Assembly: GCA_944322285.1 (NCBI GenBank)
Contig: CALUOR010000014.1
Location: forward strand, 1-64,000
Source of the DNA: an uncultured Bacteroides sp.
GTDB lineage: Bacteria > Bacteroidota > Bacteroidia > Bacteroidales > Bacteroidaceae
Direction: 5' to 3'
DNA length: 64,000 nucleotides
The notes under the pieces were generated by a model that worked only from the letters and a program-made list of their open reading frames with translations, made no database searches and was not told the origin of the DNA. Below are positions 8,502 to 17,433 of this stretch, piece after piece; position 1 is the stretch's first letter, and the number at the start of each line of letters is the position of its first letter. The position numbers and the translations under genes are program-made.

Positions 8502-9860
8502 TTAACGGGCACGTTGTTCATATTCCACAGACGCCATGATAAAGGAACCGATAGCTTTCCCTTCGTTCTCCACCACAATCACATCTTTTCCACAAAGATA
8601 ATAATTAATGGTGCCTGTACGTGAAGGGTCTTTGGCCGGTCCCAATCCGGCGGAAGCGCAAGTCTGCACAATGTCGATACCTCCATCTTCCCGCTCGCGG
8701 ATAAAGGTTTTGAGCAAACCTTGATAAGCCTTCTCGGCCACAGGCATATAAACATTGGTATCCAATAACCCCAAGCGAATGCCTTTCAAGTAGGCATAGG
8801 TGAAGATGCTTGATGCAGATGCCTCCAGATAATTGGGAGCAGTGCCTACGTTATAGACCTTATTATATATTGTATCCCCCTTGCCATCAGCCGTCACGGA
8901 AGCATCATATTGCAAAAGCTGATGCCACACACCTGATGCGGGGTCTTGCCAACGCTTTAGTCCGGAAGCCACTTGTTGCAGGATAGTAGTCAGAGCCGGA
9001 TAGTCAGGATGTTCCTTGGGCATATATTCCAAGACATCCACCAGTGCGGCAAAATACCAGCCCATGCCTCGCGCCCAAAACTCCGGACTACAGCCTTTGT
9101 GTGGCTCTTCTGTACGCGCCCAGAAGGAATTCTCATCCTCAGGTGTGGCCGACCAAGCATGATAGTTGAGTTGTTTGTCCGCATCATAAGTATAATGATT
9201 GATGGTTTTGAATTGCAAAGCTATATCCGTCCAGCTATTCACATTGTCGACACTATCCACGCCGCCAAAAGCATGTTGCCAGGCAGCATAAATGGTAGAA
9301 CCCATATAGAGACCGTCCAGCCACATCTGGTTGGGATAACTTGCCTTGTGGAAGAAGCCACCCGCACCGGGCAAACCATCAGCAATCCGGCTATGCTCAT
9401 ACTTCAACTTATTGCGTATCAAGTTAGCCGCCGTACAATAACGGTTAGCATCGGCTTCATTGCCTTTACGAAGTTCTTCCTTATATAAAGCAAAGAAGAC
9501 ATTTCCGGCAGGTAAATCATCAATGTTACTAGGACGCAAGGCCGGCAGTCCTTTTGCATTCAAGATAGTATCTCCCTTAGGAGTAGTGCTATTGTCCGCA
9601 AATGCTTTTACTGCATCATAATAGGCCGTCTTTTCAGGATAAAGCACCCATGCTTTCAGCACAGCATTGGCCACTAGGCCAGACACATAATCCCATGCCG
9701 CACTATCCAGTTCTGTCTGGTGATGACGATTGCAATAAAAATCCACCAAACCGTGAGACTCTACCATACGTTGCGAATAAGGCCGGGCTTCATCCGTCTT
9801 AGGAGAAGGAGTGCAGCCCACGATACATACCGTAGCTGCCAATAATACTAAATTCTTCAT
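8502..9860 (-). CDS. GH105-type glycoside hydrolase lipoprotein (unsaturated rhamnogalacturonyl/uronyl hydrolase)
   Basis: 452 residues with a lipoprotein signal ending VGC at Cys16 (MKNLVLLAATVCIVGC). The body is an all-helical (alpha/alpha)6 GH88/GH105-type fold. MWLDGLYMG near residue 185 carries the aspartate expected for unsaturated glycan hydrolases, and WARGMGWY is also typical. The family removes 4,5-unsaturated uronic acids from oligosaccharides made by pectin lyases. No other pectin utilisation genes are adjacent, so its place in a pathway cannot be read here. A lipidated form would act in the periplasm or at the cell surface. Confidence 0.85.
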   Translation of the reverse strand: MKNLVLLAATVCIVGCTPSPKTDEARPYSQRMVESHGLVDFYCNRHHQTELDSAAWDYVSGLVANAVLKAWVLYPEKTAYYDAVKAFADNSTTPKGDTILNAKGLPALRPSNIDDLPAGNVFFALYKEELRKGNEADANRYCTAANLIRNKLKYEHSRIADGLPGAGGFFHKASYPNQMWLDGLYMGSTIYAAWQHAFGGVDSVDNVNSWTDIALQFKTINHYTYDADKQLNYHAWSATPEDENSFWARTEEPHKGCSPEFWARGMGWYFAALVDVLEYMPKEHPDYPALTTILQQVASGLKRWQDPASGVWHQLLQYDASVTADGKGDTIYNKVYNVGTAPNYLEASASSIFTYAYLKGIRLGLLDTNVYMPVAEKAYQGLLKTFIREREDGGIDIVQTCASAGLGPAKDPSRTGTINYYLCGKDVIVVENEGKAIGSFIMASVEYEQRAR

Positions 9861-9895
9861 ACGATAACGTCAGTTTGTAAATATTCAACAAGTCA

Positions 9896-9903
9896 CAAAG
9901 ATA
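9896..9903 (-). promoter_or_regulatory. -7 promoter element TATCTTTG for the GH105 gene
   Basis: On the minus strand TATCTTTG lies 36 bp upstream of the ATG at 9860. No ideally spaced -33 box was found. Confidence 0.5.
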
Positions 9904-9942
9904 GAGATTCTTTTGTCAAATAGCTTCCTTTTCACAAACAAA

Positions 9943-9974
9943 GTTGCCCATACGACCAAAAAATCGTATCTTTA
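9943..9974 (+). promoter_or_regulatory. Promoter of the AlaX-like / amidase gene pair
   Basis: GTTG at 9943-9946 and TATCTTTA at 9967-9974 are separated by 20 bp, matching the Bacteroides -33/-7 layout. It lies 34 bp before the ATG at 10008. Confidence 0.5.
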
Positions 9975-10007
9975 CACCAAAATTTATCAACCTAAAACTA
10001 GAATGAC

Positions 10008-10490
10008 ATGGAACTGAATGAAGCATCACCCAAGTTCAAGGAGGCCAGCATCGCTCCTATGCATACGTGTGAACACATTATAAACCAGACTATGATACGG
10101 TTGTTCGGATGCGGACGTTCGGTAGAAGCGCACATCGAGCGCAAAAAAAGCAAACTGGACTATCTGCTGCCTCAGGCTCCTACACCGGAAGAAGTGACCC
10201 AACTAGAACAAGCCGTAAACGAAGTTATCGCCAAACATTTGGATATTACAGAAGAATTTATTTCCCAAGCCGAAGCCCAAGGCCGTTTCGATCTACACCG
10301 TCTGCCAGACGATGCCAGTGAGACTGTACGTGTAGTGCACGTAGGAGACTATGACGAATGTCTCTGCATCGGCACCCACGTACATAACACAGCAGAGATA
10401 GGCACTTTTCGTATCCTAAGCCATGATTGGGATGCCGATGCGCATCGCTGGCGTATGCGCTTCAAATTGATTCCAATGGAAAATAAATAG
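10008..10490 (+). CDS. AlaX-like trans-editing domain protein (tRNA editing)
   Basis: 160 residues matching the second additional domain of threonyl/alanyl-tRNA synthetases. The zinc-binding HxxxH is HTCEH at residues 19-23, and the partner motif is C-I-G-T-H in DECLCIGTHVHNTAEIG. Free-standing proteins of this kind hydrolyse mischarged tRNA such as Ser-tRNA(Ala). The substrate of this copy is not provable from sequence. It has its own promoter and is followed 45 bp later by the amidase gene on the same strand. Confidence 0.75.
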   Translation: MELNEASPKFKEASIAPMHTCEHIINQTMIRLFGCGRSVEAHIERKKSKLDYLLPQAPTPEEVTQLEQAVNEVIAKHLDITEEFISQAEAQGRFDLHRLPDDASETVRVVHVGDYDECLCIGTHVHNTAEIGTFRILSHDWDADAHRWRMRFKLIPMENK

Positions 10491-10535
10491 TCACATAGGA
10501 AATACTTTTTGTAACCCCATAAATTCAATAAGCAT

Positions 10536-11420
10536 ATGAGAAAAATCAAAGTAGGCATTATCCAACAAGCCAACGTAGCCGACTTGCGCACCAATCTGAT
10601 GGACTTGGCCAAGAGCATCGAGGCATGCGCCGCACACGGAGCACAACTTGTTGTCCTTCAAGAACTTCATAATTCCCTTTACTTCTGTCAGACGGAAAAC
10701 GCCCGTATGTTCGACCTGGCAGAACCCATCCCCGGTCCTTCCACGGGCTTCTATTCCGAACTGGCCGCGTCAAACCGCATCGTGCTTGTCACCTCGCTTT
10801 TCGAGAAGCGCGCTCCCGGTTTGTACCACAATACAGCCGTAGTCTTCGATCGGGATGGCTCCATTGCAGGGAAATACCGTAAGATGCACATTCCCGACGA
10901 CCCGGCCTATTACGAGAAATTCTACTTCACACCCGGCGACATCGGTTTTCAACCCATCGAGACTTCCTTGGGCAAGTTAGGCGTACTGGTATGTTGGGAC
11001 CAATGGTACCCCGAAGCCGCCCGATTAATGGCACTCCGCGGCGCAGAACTTCTTATCTACCCCACTGCCATCGGCTGGGAAAGCACCGACACCGATGAGG
11101 AGAAAGCACGCCAATTAGGAGCCTGGATTATCTCACAACGCGGACACGCCGTAGCTAACGGACTGCCCGTCATTTCCGTAAACCGTGTAGGCCATGAACC
11201 TGACCCTTCCGGACAAACGAATGGCATTCTCTTTTGGGGAAACAGTTTCGTGGCAGGCCCGCAAGGCGAGCTCCTGGCTCAAGCCAGCAATACCGAACCG
11301 GAAAACCTGGTGGTGGAAATAGACATGGAACGTTCGGAAAACGTACGCCGCTGGTGGCCCTTCTTGCGCGACCGGCGCATTGACGCCTACGGAGAAATCA
11401 CGAAACGGTTTATTGACTGA
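10536..11420 (+). CDS. aguB: N-carbamoylputrescine amidase (nitrilase superfamily)
   Basis: 294 residues, the usual length. The nitrilase triad can be placed: Glu in VLQELHNSLYF, Lys in YRKMHIPDDPAYYEKFYFTPGD, and Cys in VLVCWDQWYPEAAR. The DDPAYYEKFYFTPGD segment is typical of N-carbamoylputrescine amidases, which make putrescine from the product of agmatine deiminase. In many Bacteroidetes an agmatine deiminase gene is a neighbour; it is not in this window. The gene converges with the GtrA gene, one base apart, and its likely terminator lies inside that gene. Confidence 0.85.
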   Translation: MRKIKVGIIQQANVADLRTNLMDLAKSIEACAAHGAQLVVLQELHNSLYFCQTENARMFDLAEPIPGPSTGFYSELAASNRIVLVTSLFEKRAPGLYHNTAVVFDRDGSIAGKYRKMHIPDDPAYYEKFYFTPGDIGFQPIETSLGKLGVLVCWDQWYPEAARLMALRGAELLIYPTAIGWESTDTDEEKARQLGAWIISQRGHAVANGLPVISVNRVGHEPDPSGQTNGILFWGNSFVAGPQGELLAQASNTEPENLVVEIDMERSENVRRWWPFLRDRRIDAYGEITKRFID

Positions 11421-11421
11421 A

Positions 11422-11802
11422 TCAGTGGAAAGTGACGCGCCTATTCATCAGGAAATTGACCGCACCATAAACAAAAAGGCCAAGGAATTGGGCAAGATAC
11501 TCATTGCAATGCAAGCCCTCCACCAAGCCAACGAGGAAAAGGAATTGGGCTGCGTAGGCCAGCCCGAAAGCGATAAGAAAGAGCAGCACCTGACGCCAGG
11601 TGTTGCTCTTTTTGTCTAAAGGAAATATCCAATACTTGCTCCAGATGAAGTTATGCGTCTGGGCAACAATGTATGCTACAATGTTAGAGAGCATATAGTC
11701 TTCGTCTGCCACGTGCATCATCAACCATACGACCAGTGCCGTAATCAGCGCATTCAGCGTACCGATAGTGGCAAAACGGAATACTCTCGTTGATTCTTTC
11801 AC
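11422..11802 (-). CDS. GtrA-family small membrane protein
   Basis: 126 residues with four hydrophobic segments (about 10-30, 37-55, 72-92 and 98-118) and the order of charged loops seen in GtrA proteins (FWSKYWIF-like loop after the second segment). GtrA-like proteins help move polyprenyl-linked sugars across the inner membrane; the exact role is unknown. Its start overlaps the aspS stop (11799-11802), which suggests translational coupling. A strong terminator-like hairpin for the opposite strand lies within its coding sequence at 11578-11614. Confidence 0.8.
   Translation of the reverse strand: MKESTRVFRFATIGTLNALITALVVWLMMHVADEDYMLSNIVAYIVAQTHNFIWSKYWIFPLDKKSNTWRQVLLFLIAFGLAYAAQFLFLVGLVEGLHCNEYLAQFLGLFVYGAVNFLMNRRVTFH
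11578..11614 (+). terminator. Intrinsic terminator for the amidase transcript, inside the opposing GtrA gene
   Basis: A 15-bp stem (11578-11592 with 11597-11611, one G-T wobble) closes a 4-base loop and is followed by a T tract. On the plus strand it lies 158 bp after the amidase stop. On the minus strand it is coding sequence for the loop [13 protein letters not shown]. Confidence 0.75.
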
Positions 11803-13556
11803 TCCTTAATGTCTACTATCAGATGTAATTCGTCCAATTGTTTCTGATCCAAACAGCCAGGAGCATCGAGCATGACGTCACGCCCACTGTTGTTCTTTGG
11901 GAAGGCGATGCAGTCGCGGATGCTGTCCAGTCCGGCAAGGATGCTTACCCAACGATCCAGTCCGTAAGCCAGACCTCCGTGAGGGGGCGCGCCAAACTTG
12001 AAGGCGTTCATCAGGAAGCCGAACTGCTCTTGTGCCTTTTCGGGCGTGAAACCAAGAATCTCGAACATCTTTGCCTGCAACTGCGCATCGTGGATACGGA
12101 TGGAGCCACCGCCCAGTTCCACACCGTTGCACACCATGTCGTAGGCATCGGCACGGACAGCTTCGGGATTCGTATCCAGCAGAGGTATGTCTTCGTCCTT
12201 CGGATGAGTAAACGGATGGTGCATAGCCATCAGGCGGTTCTCCTCATCGCTCCATTCGAACATCGGGAAGTCTACCACCCAAAGAAGAGCGAACTTGTTC
12301 TTGTCACGCAAGCCCAATTGGTTGCCCATCTCAAGACGAAGCTCGCAAAGTTGCTTACGGGTCTTCATGGCATCGTCTCCGCTCAATATTAATATCAAGT
12401 CACCCGGCTTGGCGCCGAAGGCTTCTTTCATTTTCTGCAATATATCTTGCGAATAGAACTTGTCCACGCTTGACTTCACGTTGCCATCGGCTTCGACACG
12501 GGCGTAAACCATGCCCTTGGCGCCAATCTGAGGCTTCTTTACAAATTCGGTAAGGGCATCCAGTTGCTTACGCGTATAGTGTGCGGCGCCTTCGGCACAG
12601 ATACCTCCGATGTAGGCTGCATTGTCGAATACAGAAAATCCATGCCCTTTGAGGATATCCATCAATTCCACAAACTTCATACCGAAACGCAAATCGGGCT
12701 TGTCGGAACCGTAATACTTCATGGCCTCCGACCAAGGCATACGTTGGAAAGGTTCTGTCAATTCTACCCCGCGCAATTCCTTGAACAAGTATTTTGCCAT
12801 ACCTTCGAAAAGGTTGATGACATCATCCTGCTCTACAAAAGACATCTCGCAATCTATCTGCGTGAATTCCGGTTGACGGTCGGCACGCAGGTCCTCATCA
12901 CGGAAGCACTTGGCTATCTGGAAATAACGGTCGAAACCGGAAACCATGAGCAATTGTTTCAGAGTCTGTGGGCTTTGAGGCAAGGCGTAGAATTGTCCCG
13001 GATTCATGCGCGAAGGCACCACGAAGTCACGCGCGCCCTCCGGCGTAGATCCGATGAGAAGCGGAGTCTCCACTTCGATGAAACCTTGGCTATCCAAATA
13101 CTTGCGCACCTCGATGGTCATCTTGTGACGCAACTCCAGATTCTTGCGCACGGCGTTACGGCGCAAGTCTAAGTAACGGTACTTCATGCGGATGTCGTCA
13201 CCTCCGTCCGTATTGTCCTCGATAGTGAAAGGAGGCGTCTGGGCGGTGTTGAGCACGCTCAATTCCGACACGATGATTTCTATATCGCCCGTGGGCATGT
13301 TGGCGTTCTTACTATAACGCTCGTTGACTGTTCCCTTTACTTGGATGACATATTCACGTCCCAAGTGGTTGGCCTGTTCGCAAAGGTCCGCGTTCACTTC
13401 CTCGTTAAAAACCAGTTGAGTAATGCCGTAACGGTCGCGCAAGTCGATGAAAGTCATGCCTCCCATCTTGCGGCTACGCTGCACCCATCCGGCCAGCATC
13501 ACTTGCTTATTGACATCGGAGATGCGCAGCTCTCCGCAGGTGTGTGTTCGATACAT
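11799..13556 (-). CDS. aspS: Aspartyl-tRNA synthetase
   Basis: 585 residues, full length for a bacterial AspRS. The N-terminal OB fold binds the anticodon ([24 protein letters not shown] at about 21-44). The class II catalytic core includes [18 protein letters not shown] (motif 2) and, near the end, [13 protein letters not shown] (motif 3). A GAD-type insert lies between them. It charges tRNA(Asp) in the cytoplasm. The gtrA-like gene overlaps its stop by 4 bp. Confidence 0.97.
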   Translation of the reverse strand: MYRTHTCGELRISDVNKQVMLAGWVQRSRKMGGMTFIDLRDRYGITQLVFNEEVNADLCEQANHLGREYVIQVKGTVNERYSKNANMPTGDIEIIVSELSVLNTAQTPPFTIEDNTDGGDDIRMKYRYLDLRRNAVRKNLELRHKMTIEVRKYLDSQGFIEVETPLLIGSTPEGARDFVVPSRMNPGQFYALPQSPQTLKQLLMVSGFDRYFQIAKCFRDEDLRADRQPEFTQIDCEMSFVEQDDVINLFEGMAKYLFKELRGVELTEPFQRMPWSEAMKYYGSDKPDLRFGMKFVELMDILKGHGFSVFDNAAYIGGICAEGAAHYTRKQLDALTEFVKKPQIGAKGMVYARVEADGNVKSSVDKFYSQDILQKMKEAFGAKPGDLILILSGDDAMKTRKQLCELRLEMGNQLGLRDKNKFALLWVVDFPMFEWSDEENRLMAMHHPFTHPKDEDIPLLDTNPEAVRADAYDMVCNGVELGGGSIRIHDAQLQAKMFEILGFTPEKAQEQFGFLMNAFKFGAPPHGGLAYGLDRWVSILAGLDSIRDCIAFPKNNSGRDVMLDAPGCLDQKQLDELHLIVDIKE

Positions 13557-13614
13557 ATTTAGCTATTTTTTAAATTTTAGTGCACAAAAGTACGGAATAT
13601 CTTTGGATACTCCG

Positions 13615-14661
13615 CTATTTTTTCGCCAGCTTTTTAAATTGACGCTTGCCTTTGTCCAATATCAGCTTGTTGCGTTGGGTGATATCGTCCAAAATGGAGT
13701 CATTGAGCTGCTTCAATCCGTTGATGTAATCCTGCGCGCGCTGGATCACATCGGCCAACCGATTCTCCACGTGCTGAGGCACAATGACCTTCAATTCTTT
13801 CTGCACCATCTTCACCTCCACGTCCTTATCGGTCATCATCGGTTCCCCGTCATAATGGGCGGCTCCAGGCTTCGAGCGGTGTATGTGCAGGGATTTACAT
13901 TGAAAGGTTTTGATGCGGCTGTTTTGGTCGATGGTTTTATTGAACAACTGGAAGGCCAGCGCGGGCACGTCAAGCATCGTGAAAGGTTCCAGAATCGTCA
14001 CGTCCAGCAATCCATCGTCGAGTGTCGCCTTTGGCGCAATATAGGCGTTGTTTCCGTACTGCGAAGCATTGCCGCAGGCTATAAGAAACGCTTTATAATG
14101 CACGGAAGGGTTGTTGTCCATCTCCAGCTCATACACTTCGGGCTTGTATTGCAGGCTTTCACGCAACGTCTGCTCCAAATACATGAGCGGACCGCGTCGG
14201 CCCGCTTGCGAAAACTTCAGGCTCACCAACGCGTCAAACCCTACTCCACACGTGCAAAAGAACGGAGTGCCATTTATCATCCCGTAATCAATGGAGGCTA
14301 TCTTTCCCCGGTTCAGTATATCAACTGCCCGGCGTGGATCCAAAGGAATTTGCAAATGCCTGGCCAATCCGTTGCCCGAACCACACGGAATAATACCCAA
14401 TGCCGTGTCAGTGTGCACCAGCGAACGGGCTATTTCGTTGATGGTACCGTCACCTCCCGTAGCCACAACGGCATACGCATCTTCACGCGCACTCCGTGCC
14501 GCCAACTCCGTGGCATGTCCGGCATACTCCGTATACACCACTTCTTTTATATATAGATTCTTGTCCAGTTCCTCCTCAATCCATCTGAGTATCGCCTCCT
14601 TGTCATGCGTCCCGGATTTAGGATTGATGATAAACACTATTTTCTTTTTATCCTCACTCAT
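13615..14661 (-). CDS. Diacylglycerol/sphingosine kinase-family lipid kinase
   Basis: 348 residues with the DAGK catalytic domain: the N-terminal FIINPKSGTHDKE and the nucleotide loop ATGGDGTINEIARSL near residue 65, then PCGSGNGLARHLQIP. A YegS/BmrU-like C-terminal sandwich follows, and residues after 300 form a charged, coiled tail. Family members phosphorylate diacylglycerol or sphingoid bases using ATP. It is divergent from spt with 191 bp between, so a sphingoid base is an attractive substrate, but that is inference from location. Confidence 0.85.
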   Translation of the reverse strand: MSEDKKKIVFIINPKSGTHDKEAILRWIEEELDKNLYIKEVVYTEYAGHATELAARSAREDAYAVVATGGDGTINEIARSLVHTDTALGIIPCGSGNGLARHLQIPLDPRRAVDILNRGKIASIDYGMINGTPFFCTCGVGFDALVSLKFSQAGRRGPLMYLEQTLRESLQYKPEVYELEMDNNPSVHYKAFLIACGNASQYGNNAYIAPKATLDDGLLDVTILEPFTMLDVPALAFQLFNKTIDQNSRIKTFQCKSLHIHRSKPGAAHYDGEPMMTDKDVEVKMVQKELKVIVPQHVENRLADVIQRAQDYINGLKQLNDSILDDITQRNKLILDKGKRQFKKLAKK

Positions 14662-14789
14662 GCAAAAAGCAGCTTAACTTCATATTGCAAAAGTAATACA
14701 ATTCCGTAAAACAATAATAATCTCGCTCAATTAAAACAATAAAAGGTAGATTTTTCCAAGTAAAAAGCGCAGGTAAAAACATATTTTAT

Positions 14790-14797
14790 TATCTTTG
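14790..14797 (+). promoter_or_regulatory. -7 promoter element TATCTTTG of spt
   Basis: A perfect TAnnTTTG box 55 bp before the ATG at 14853. The -33 region is not clear. Confidence 0.55.
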
Positions 14798-14852
14798 CCC
14801 CCAATTTTGGAATATGACATAGAATATTCATAAAATATAAGACATTCAATCA

Positions 14853-16040
14853 ATGAGTTTATTAAAAGAAAAATTCGCCAAATACGACCAGCCCCAGCAA
14901 TTCATAGCCAAGGGTATCTATCCGTATTTCCGCGAAATAGACAGCCATCAGGATACGGAGGTACTGATGGACGGCAAGAAAGTCCTGATGTTCGGCTCGA
15001 ACGCCTACATGGGGCTGACATACGACAAACGCATCATTGAAGCGGCCAAAGCAGCCACAGACAAGTACGGAACAGGATGCGCAGGCTCACGCCTGCTTAA
15101 CGGCACGTTGGATATCCATGTGCAATTGGAAAAAGAATTGGCCGAATTCGTAGGCAAGGACGAAGCTCTTTGCTTCTCCACCGGATTTACGGTAAACGAA
15201 GGCGTTATTCCCCAGTTGGCGGGACGCGGCGACTACATCATCTGCGATGACCGCGACCATGCTTCCATTGTAGACGGACGCCGTCTTTCCTTCGCCACAC
15301 AACTGAAGTACAAGCACAACGACATGGAGGACTTGGAGAAGGAACTGAAGAAGTGCGAGCCGGACGCCATCAAATTGATTATTGTAGACGGCGTATTCTC
15401 CATGGAAGGCGACTTGGCCAACCTGCCCGAAATTGTCCGTCTGAAGAAAAAATACAACGCTAGCATTTATGTGGACGAGGCGCACGGTATCGGTGTGTTT
15501 GGACGTCAGGGACGAGGCGTGTGCGACCACTTCGGCGTGACGGACGATGTAGACCTCATCATGGGCACCTTCAGCAAATCATTGGCATCTATCGGCGGTT
15601 TTGTAGCCGGAGACAAGGAAGTCATCAACTGGTTGCGCCACAATGCCCGCTCGTACATTTTCCAGGCAAGCAATACACCGGCCGCCACCGCCGCCGCCCG
15701 CGAAGCGTTGCACATCATCCAAAACGAGCCTGAACGCATCCAACGCTTGTGGGACATCACCAACTACGCATTGAAAGCTTTCCGCGACGCCGGCTTCGAG
15801 ATTGGCGACACCGAGTCCCCCATTATTCCGCTCTATGTGCGCGATACGGAAAAAACTTTCACCGTCACCAAGCTGGCTTTTGACGAAGGTATCTTCATCA
15901 ATCCTGTCATTCCTCCCGCTTGCGCTCCGCAAGACACGCTGGTACGTGTAGCCCTCATGGCCACACACACCAAGGAGCAAATAGATACAGCGGTTGAGAA
16001 GCTGACGAAATGCTTCCGCCAGCTGGACATCATCAAGTAA
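14853..16040 (+). CDS. spt: Serine palmitoyltransferase (PLP-dependent alpha-oxoamine synthase)
   Basis: 395 residues. PLP fold type I with GTGCAGSRLLNGTLDIHVQLE near 75-95, a metal- and substrate-binding DEAHGIGVFGRQGRG, and the Schiff-base lysine in TFSKSLASIGG (Lys242). It condenses L-serine with a long acyl-CoA or acyl-ACP to make 3-ketosphinganine, the first step of the sphingolipids characteristic of Bacteroides. Other acyl-oxoamine synthases (KBL, BioF) are close relatives, but the length, motif set and host favour Spt. A divergent lipid kinase lies upstream and a terminator downstream. Confidence 0.9.
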   Translation: MSLLKEKFAKYDQPQQFIAKGIYPYFREIDSHQDTEVLMDGKKVLMFGSNAYMGLTYDKRIIEAAKAATDKYGTGCAGSRLLNGTLDIHVQLEKELAEFVGKDEALCFSTGFTVNEGVIPQLAGRGDYIICDDRDHASIVDGRRLSFATQLKYKHNDMEDLEKELKKCEPDAIKLIIVDGVFSMEGDLANLPEIVRLKKKYNASIYVDEAHGIGVFGRQGRGVCDHFGVTDDVDLIMGTFSKSLASIGGFVAGDKEVINWLRHNARSYIFQASNTPAATAAAREALHIIQNEPERIQRLWDITNYALKAFRDAGFEIGDTESPIIPLYVRDTEKTFTVTKLAFDEGIFINPVIPPACAPQDTLVRVALMATHTKEQIDTAVEKLTKCFRQLDIIK

Positions 16041-16066
16041 ACGCTAAAACAGATTCTATAATAATA

Positions 16067-16096
16067 AAAGGTGGCCCGACAGCCACCTTTTATTAT
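16067..16096. terminator. Terminator between spt and the small membrane protein genes
   Basis: AAAGGTGGC pairs with GCCACCTTT over a CCGACA loop and is followed by TATTATTT. On the minus strand the stem is also followed by a T-rich run, so it may serve both converging transcripts. Confidence 0.8.
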
Positions 16097-16113
16097 TTAA
16101 TAGGAATTATTAC

Positions 16114-16218
16114 TCACAAATTGGCCAACCATTTCTTACCGTTCTTTGAATAAAGCCACAGCATAAACACACCAGCAATAATAAGCCCGACCGTAAATAC
16201 AGCACCTAACATTTCCAT
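16114..16218 (-). CDS. 34-residue single-span membrane protein
   Basis: The frame ATG (16218) to TGA (16114-16116) encodes MEMLGAVFTVGLIIAGVFML followed by WLYSKNGKKWLANL. It has one hydrophobic helix (about 3-23), then a positively charged tail, which predicts an inner-membrane protein with the C-terminus inside. It starts 7 bp after the stop of the 80-residue membrane protein gene upstream on the same strand, so the two are probably one transcript. No family recognised. Confidence 0.55.
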   Translation of the reverse strand: MEMLGAVFTVGLIIAGVFMLWLYSKNGKKWLANL

Positions 16219-16225
16219 ACTTATA

Positions 16226-16468
16226 TTATTTCAAAATTTTACTTCCTATAATAGCTAATACAACAGTCAATGCCATCCCAACAATCAACACATACCAATT
16301 CGCTCCTATTTCCACATTTGTATATATGGGAGTTATCGCCCCCAATACTAACGCAACAAAAGTCAATTGTGACAGGTTTAAGAAATAACCGGCAATTTTC
16401 TCACGCCGCATTTTATCTCTTTCCTTGGCATCATTTTTTTCTTCCCGTTTTCGTTCAAAATTACTCAT
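16226..16468 (-). CDS. Small two-span membrane protein, family not recognised
   Basis: 80 residues. The first 24 are highly charged (MSNFERKREEKNDAKERDK), followed by two hydrophobic helices at about 33-48 and 57-78 (WYVLIVGMALTVVLAIIGSKIL). The short basic end follows. The pattern is like small Bacteroides membrane proteins of unknown role. A TATATTTG promoter box lies just upstream and the 34-residue membrane protein gene follows, so this is a separate two-gene unit between spt and the ABC operon. Confidence 0.6.
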   Translation of the reverse strand: MSNFERKREEKNDAKERDKMRREKIAGYFLNLSQLTFVALVLGAITPIYTNVEIGANWYVLIVGMALTVVLAIIGSKILK

Positions 16469-16484
16469 ACAAAATTATATTGTG

Positions 16485-16492
16485 CAAATATA
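16485..16492 (-). promoter_or_regulatory. -7 promoter element TATATTTG for the small membrane protein pair
   Basis: On the minus strand TATATTTG fits TAnnTTTG; TTGTG lies about 20 bp further upstream. It is 17 bp before the ATG. Confidence 0.5.
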
Positions 16493-16589
16493 GCAATTAT
16501 ATTCTTCATCTACACAATAAAAATTGAAATTCTATGATGCATAATTCTCATAAGAAGCCGGCAAACAAACCTTTACCGCTTCTTACACA

Positions 16590-17267
16590 CTACAAGTTCG
16601 TTTCCGTCACCACCTGCCCGTCAAACAGATTGATGATGCGGTCGGCAAAGCCGGCATCGTGCTGGGAGTGTGTCACCATGACGATGGTCGTGCCTTCCTT
16701 GTTAAGCTCTTTCAGCAGATCCATCACTTCCTTTCCGTTCTTGGAGTCGAGGTTACCCGTAGGCTCGTCGGCAAGGATGAGCTTCGGTCCCGCCACCACG
16801 GCACGGGCTATGGCCACACGTTGCTGCTGACCTCCGGAGAGTTGTTGCGGGAAGTGTTTGACACGGTGCATAATGCCCATGCGCTCCATCGCCTGCTCCA
16901 CCCGGCGCTTGCGTTCGGCCTGCGGCACACTCATGTAGAGCAAGGGCAGTTCGATGTTCTCGTACACATTCAGTTCGTCTATCAGATTGAAACTCTGGAA
17001 GACGAAACCGATGACTCCCTTGCGCAAGGACGTGCGCTGGCTCTCGGTGAACTTCGACACTTCCGTGCCATTCAGATAATACTCGCCTGCCGTGGGATTG
17101 TCCAGCAAGCCCAAGATGTTGAGCAAGGTGGATTTGCCACACCCCGAAGGCCCCATGATAGCCACAAATTCGCCTTCGTTCACTTCGATGTTCACATCGT
17201 TCAGTGCCAATGTCTGCACTTCTTCCGTGCGGAAGATTTTCTGCAAGTTTACGGTTTTAATCATCAT
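16590..17267 (-). CDS. ABC transporter ATP-binding protein (MacB/LolD type)
   Basis: 225 residues, a stand-alone nucleotide-binding subunit. Walker A is GPSGCGKST at residues 39-47, the signature is LSGGQQQRVAIARA, Walker B is LILADEPTGNLDS, and an H-loop follows (VMVTHSQHD). This set is typical of the MacB/LolD/FtsE class that works with FtsX-type permeases in tripartite efflux or lipoprotein traffic without transporting across the inner membrane. It is the last gene of the operon and the only ATPase for five permeases, so it probably serves all of them. Element III separates it from the permease gene upstream. Confidence 0.93.
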   Translation of the reverse strand: MMIKTVNLQKIFRTEEVQTLALNDVNIEVNEGEFVAIMGPSGCGKSTLLNILGLLDNPTAGEYYLNGTEVSKFTESQRTSLRKGVIGFVFQSFNLIDELNVYENIELPLLYMSVPQAERKRRVEQAMERMGIMHRVKHFPQQLSGGQQQRVAIARAVVAGPKLILADEPTGNLDSKNGKEVMDLLKELNKEGTTIVMVTHSQHDAGFADRIINLFDGQVVTETNL

Positions 17268-17296
17268 AATTGTTTTAGTTTATTGGTTTATAGTAT

Positions 17297-17433
17297 TAAA
17301 TGATAATTTATCGGGTTGTTTTTAGGCACGGATTACACGGATTGGTCACGGATTACTTTTATCATTCGTAGACGAAATCACTTTTAATCTGTGAAATCCG
17401 TGTAATCCGTGCCTAAAAATAAATTCCCATTTC
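17297..17433. repeat. Element III: palindromic element with the shared ends, between permease and ATPase genes
   Basis: Outer ends TAAATGATAATTTA (17297-17310) and TAAATTCCCATTT (17420-17432) are the same two end sequences as in elements I and II, in reverse orientation. Inside is a perfect 25-bp inverted repeat (17319-17343 with 17395-17419) made of CACGGATTA words around a 51-bp centre. The right end abuts the stop codon of the permease gene at 17434. Confidence 0.8.
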
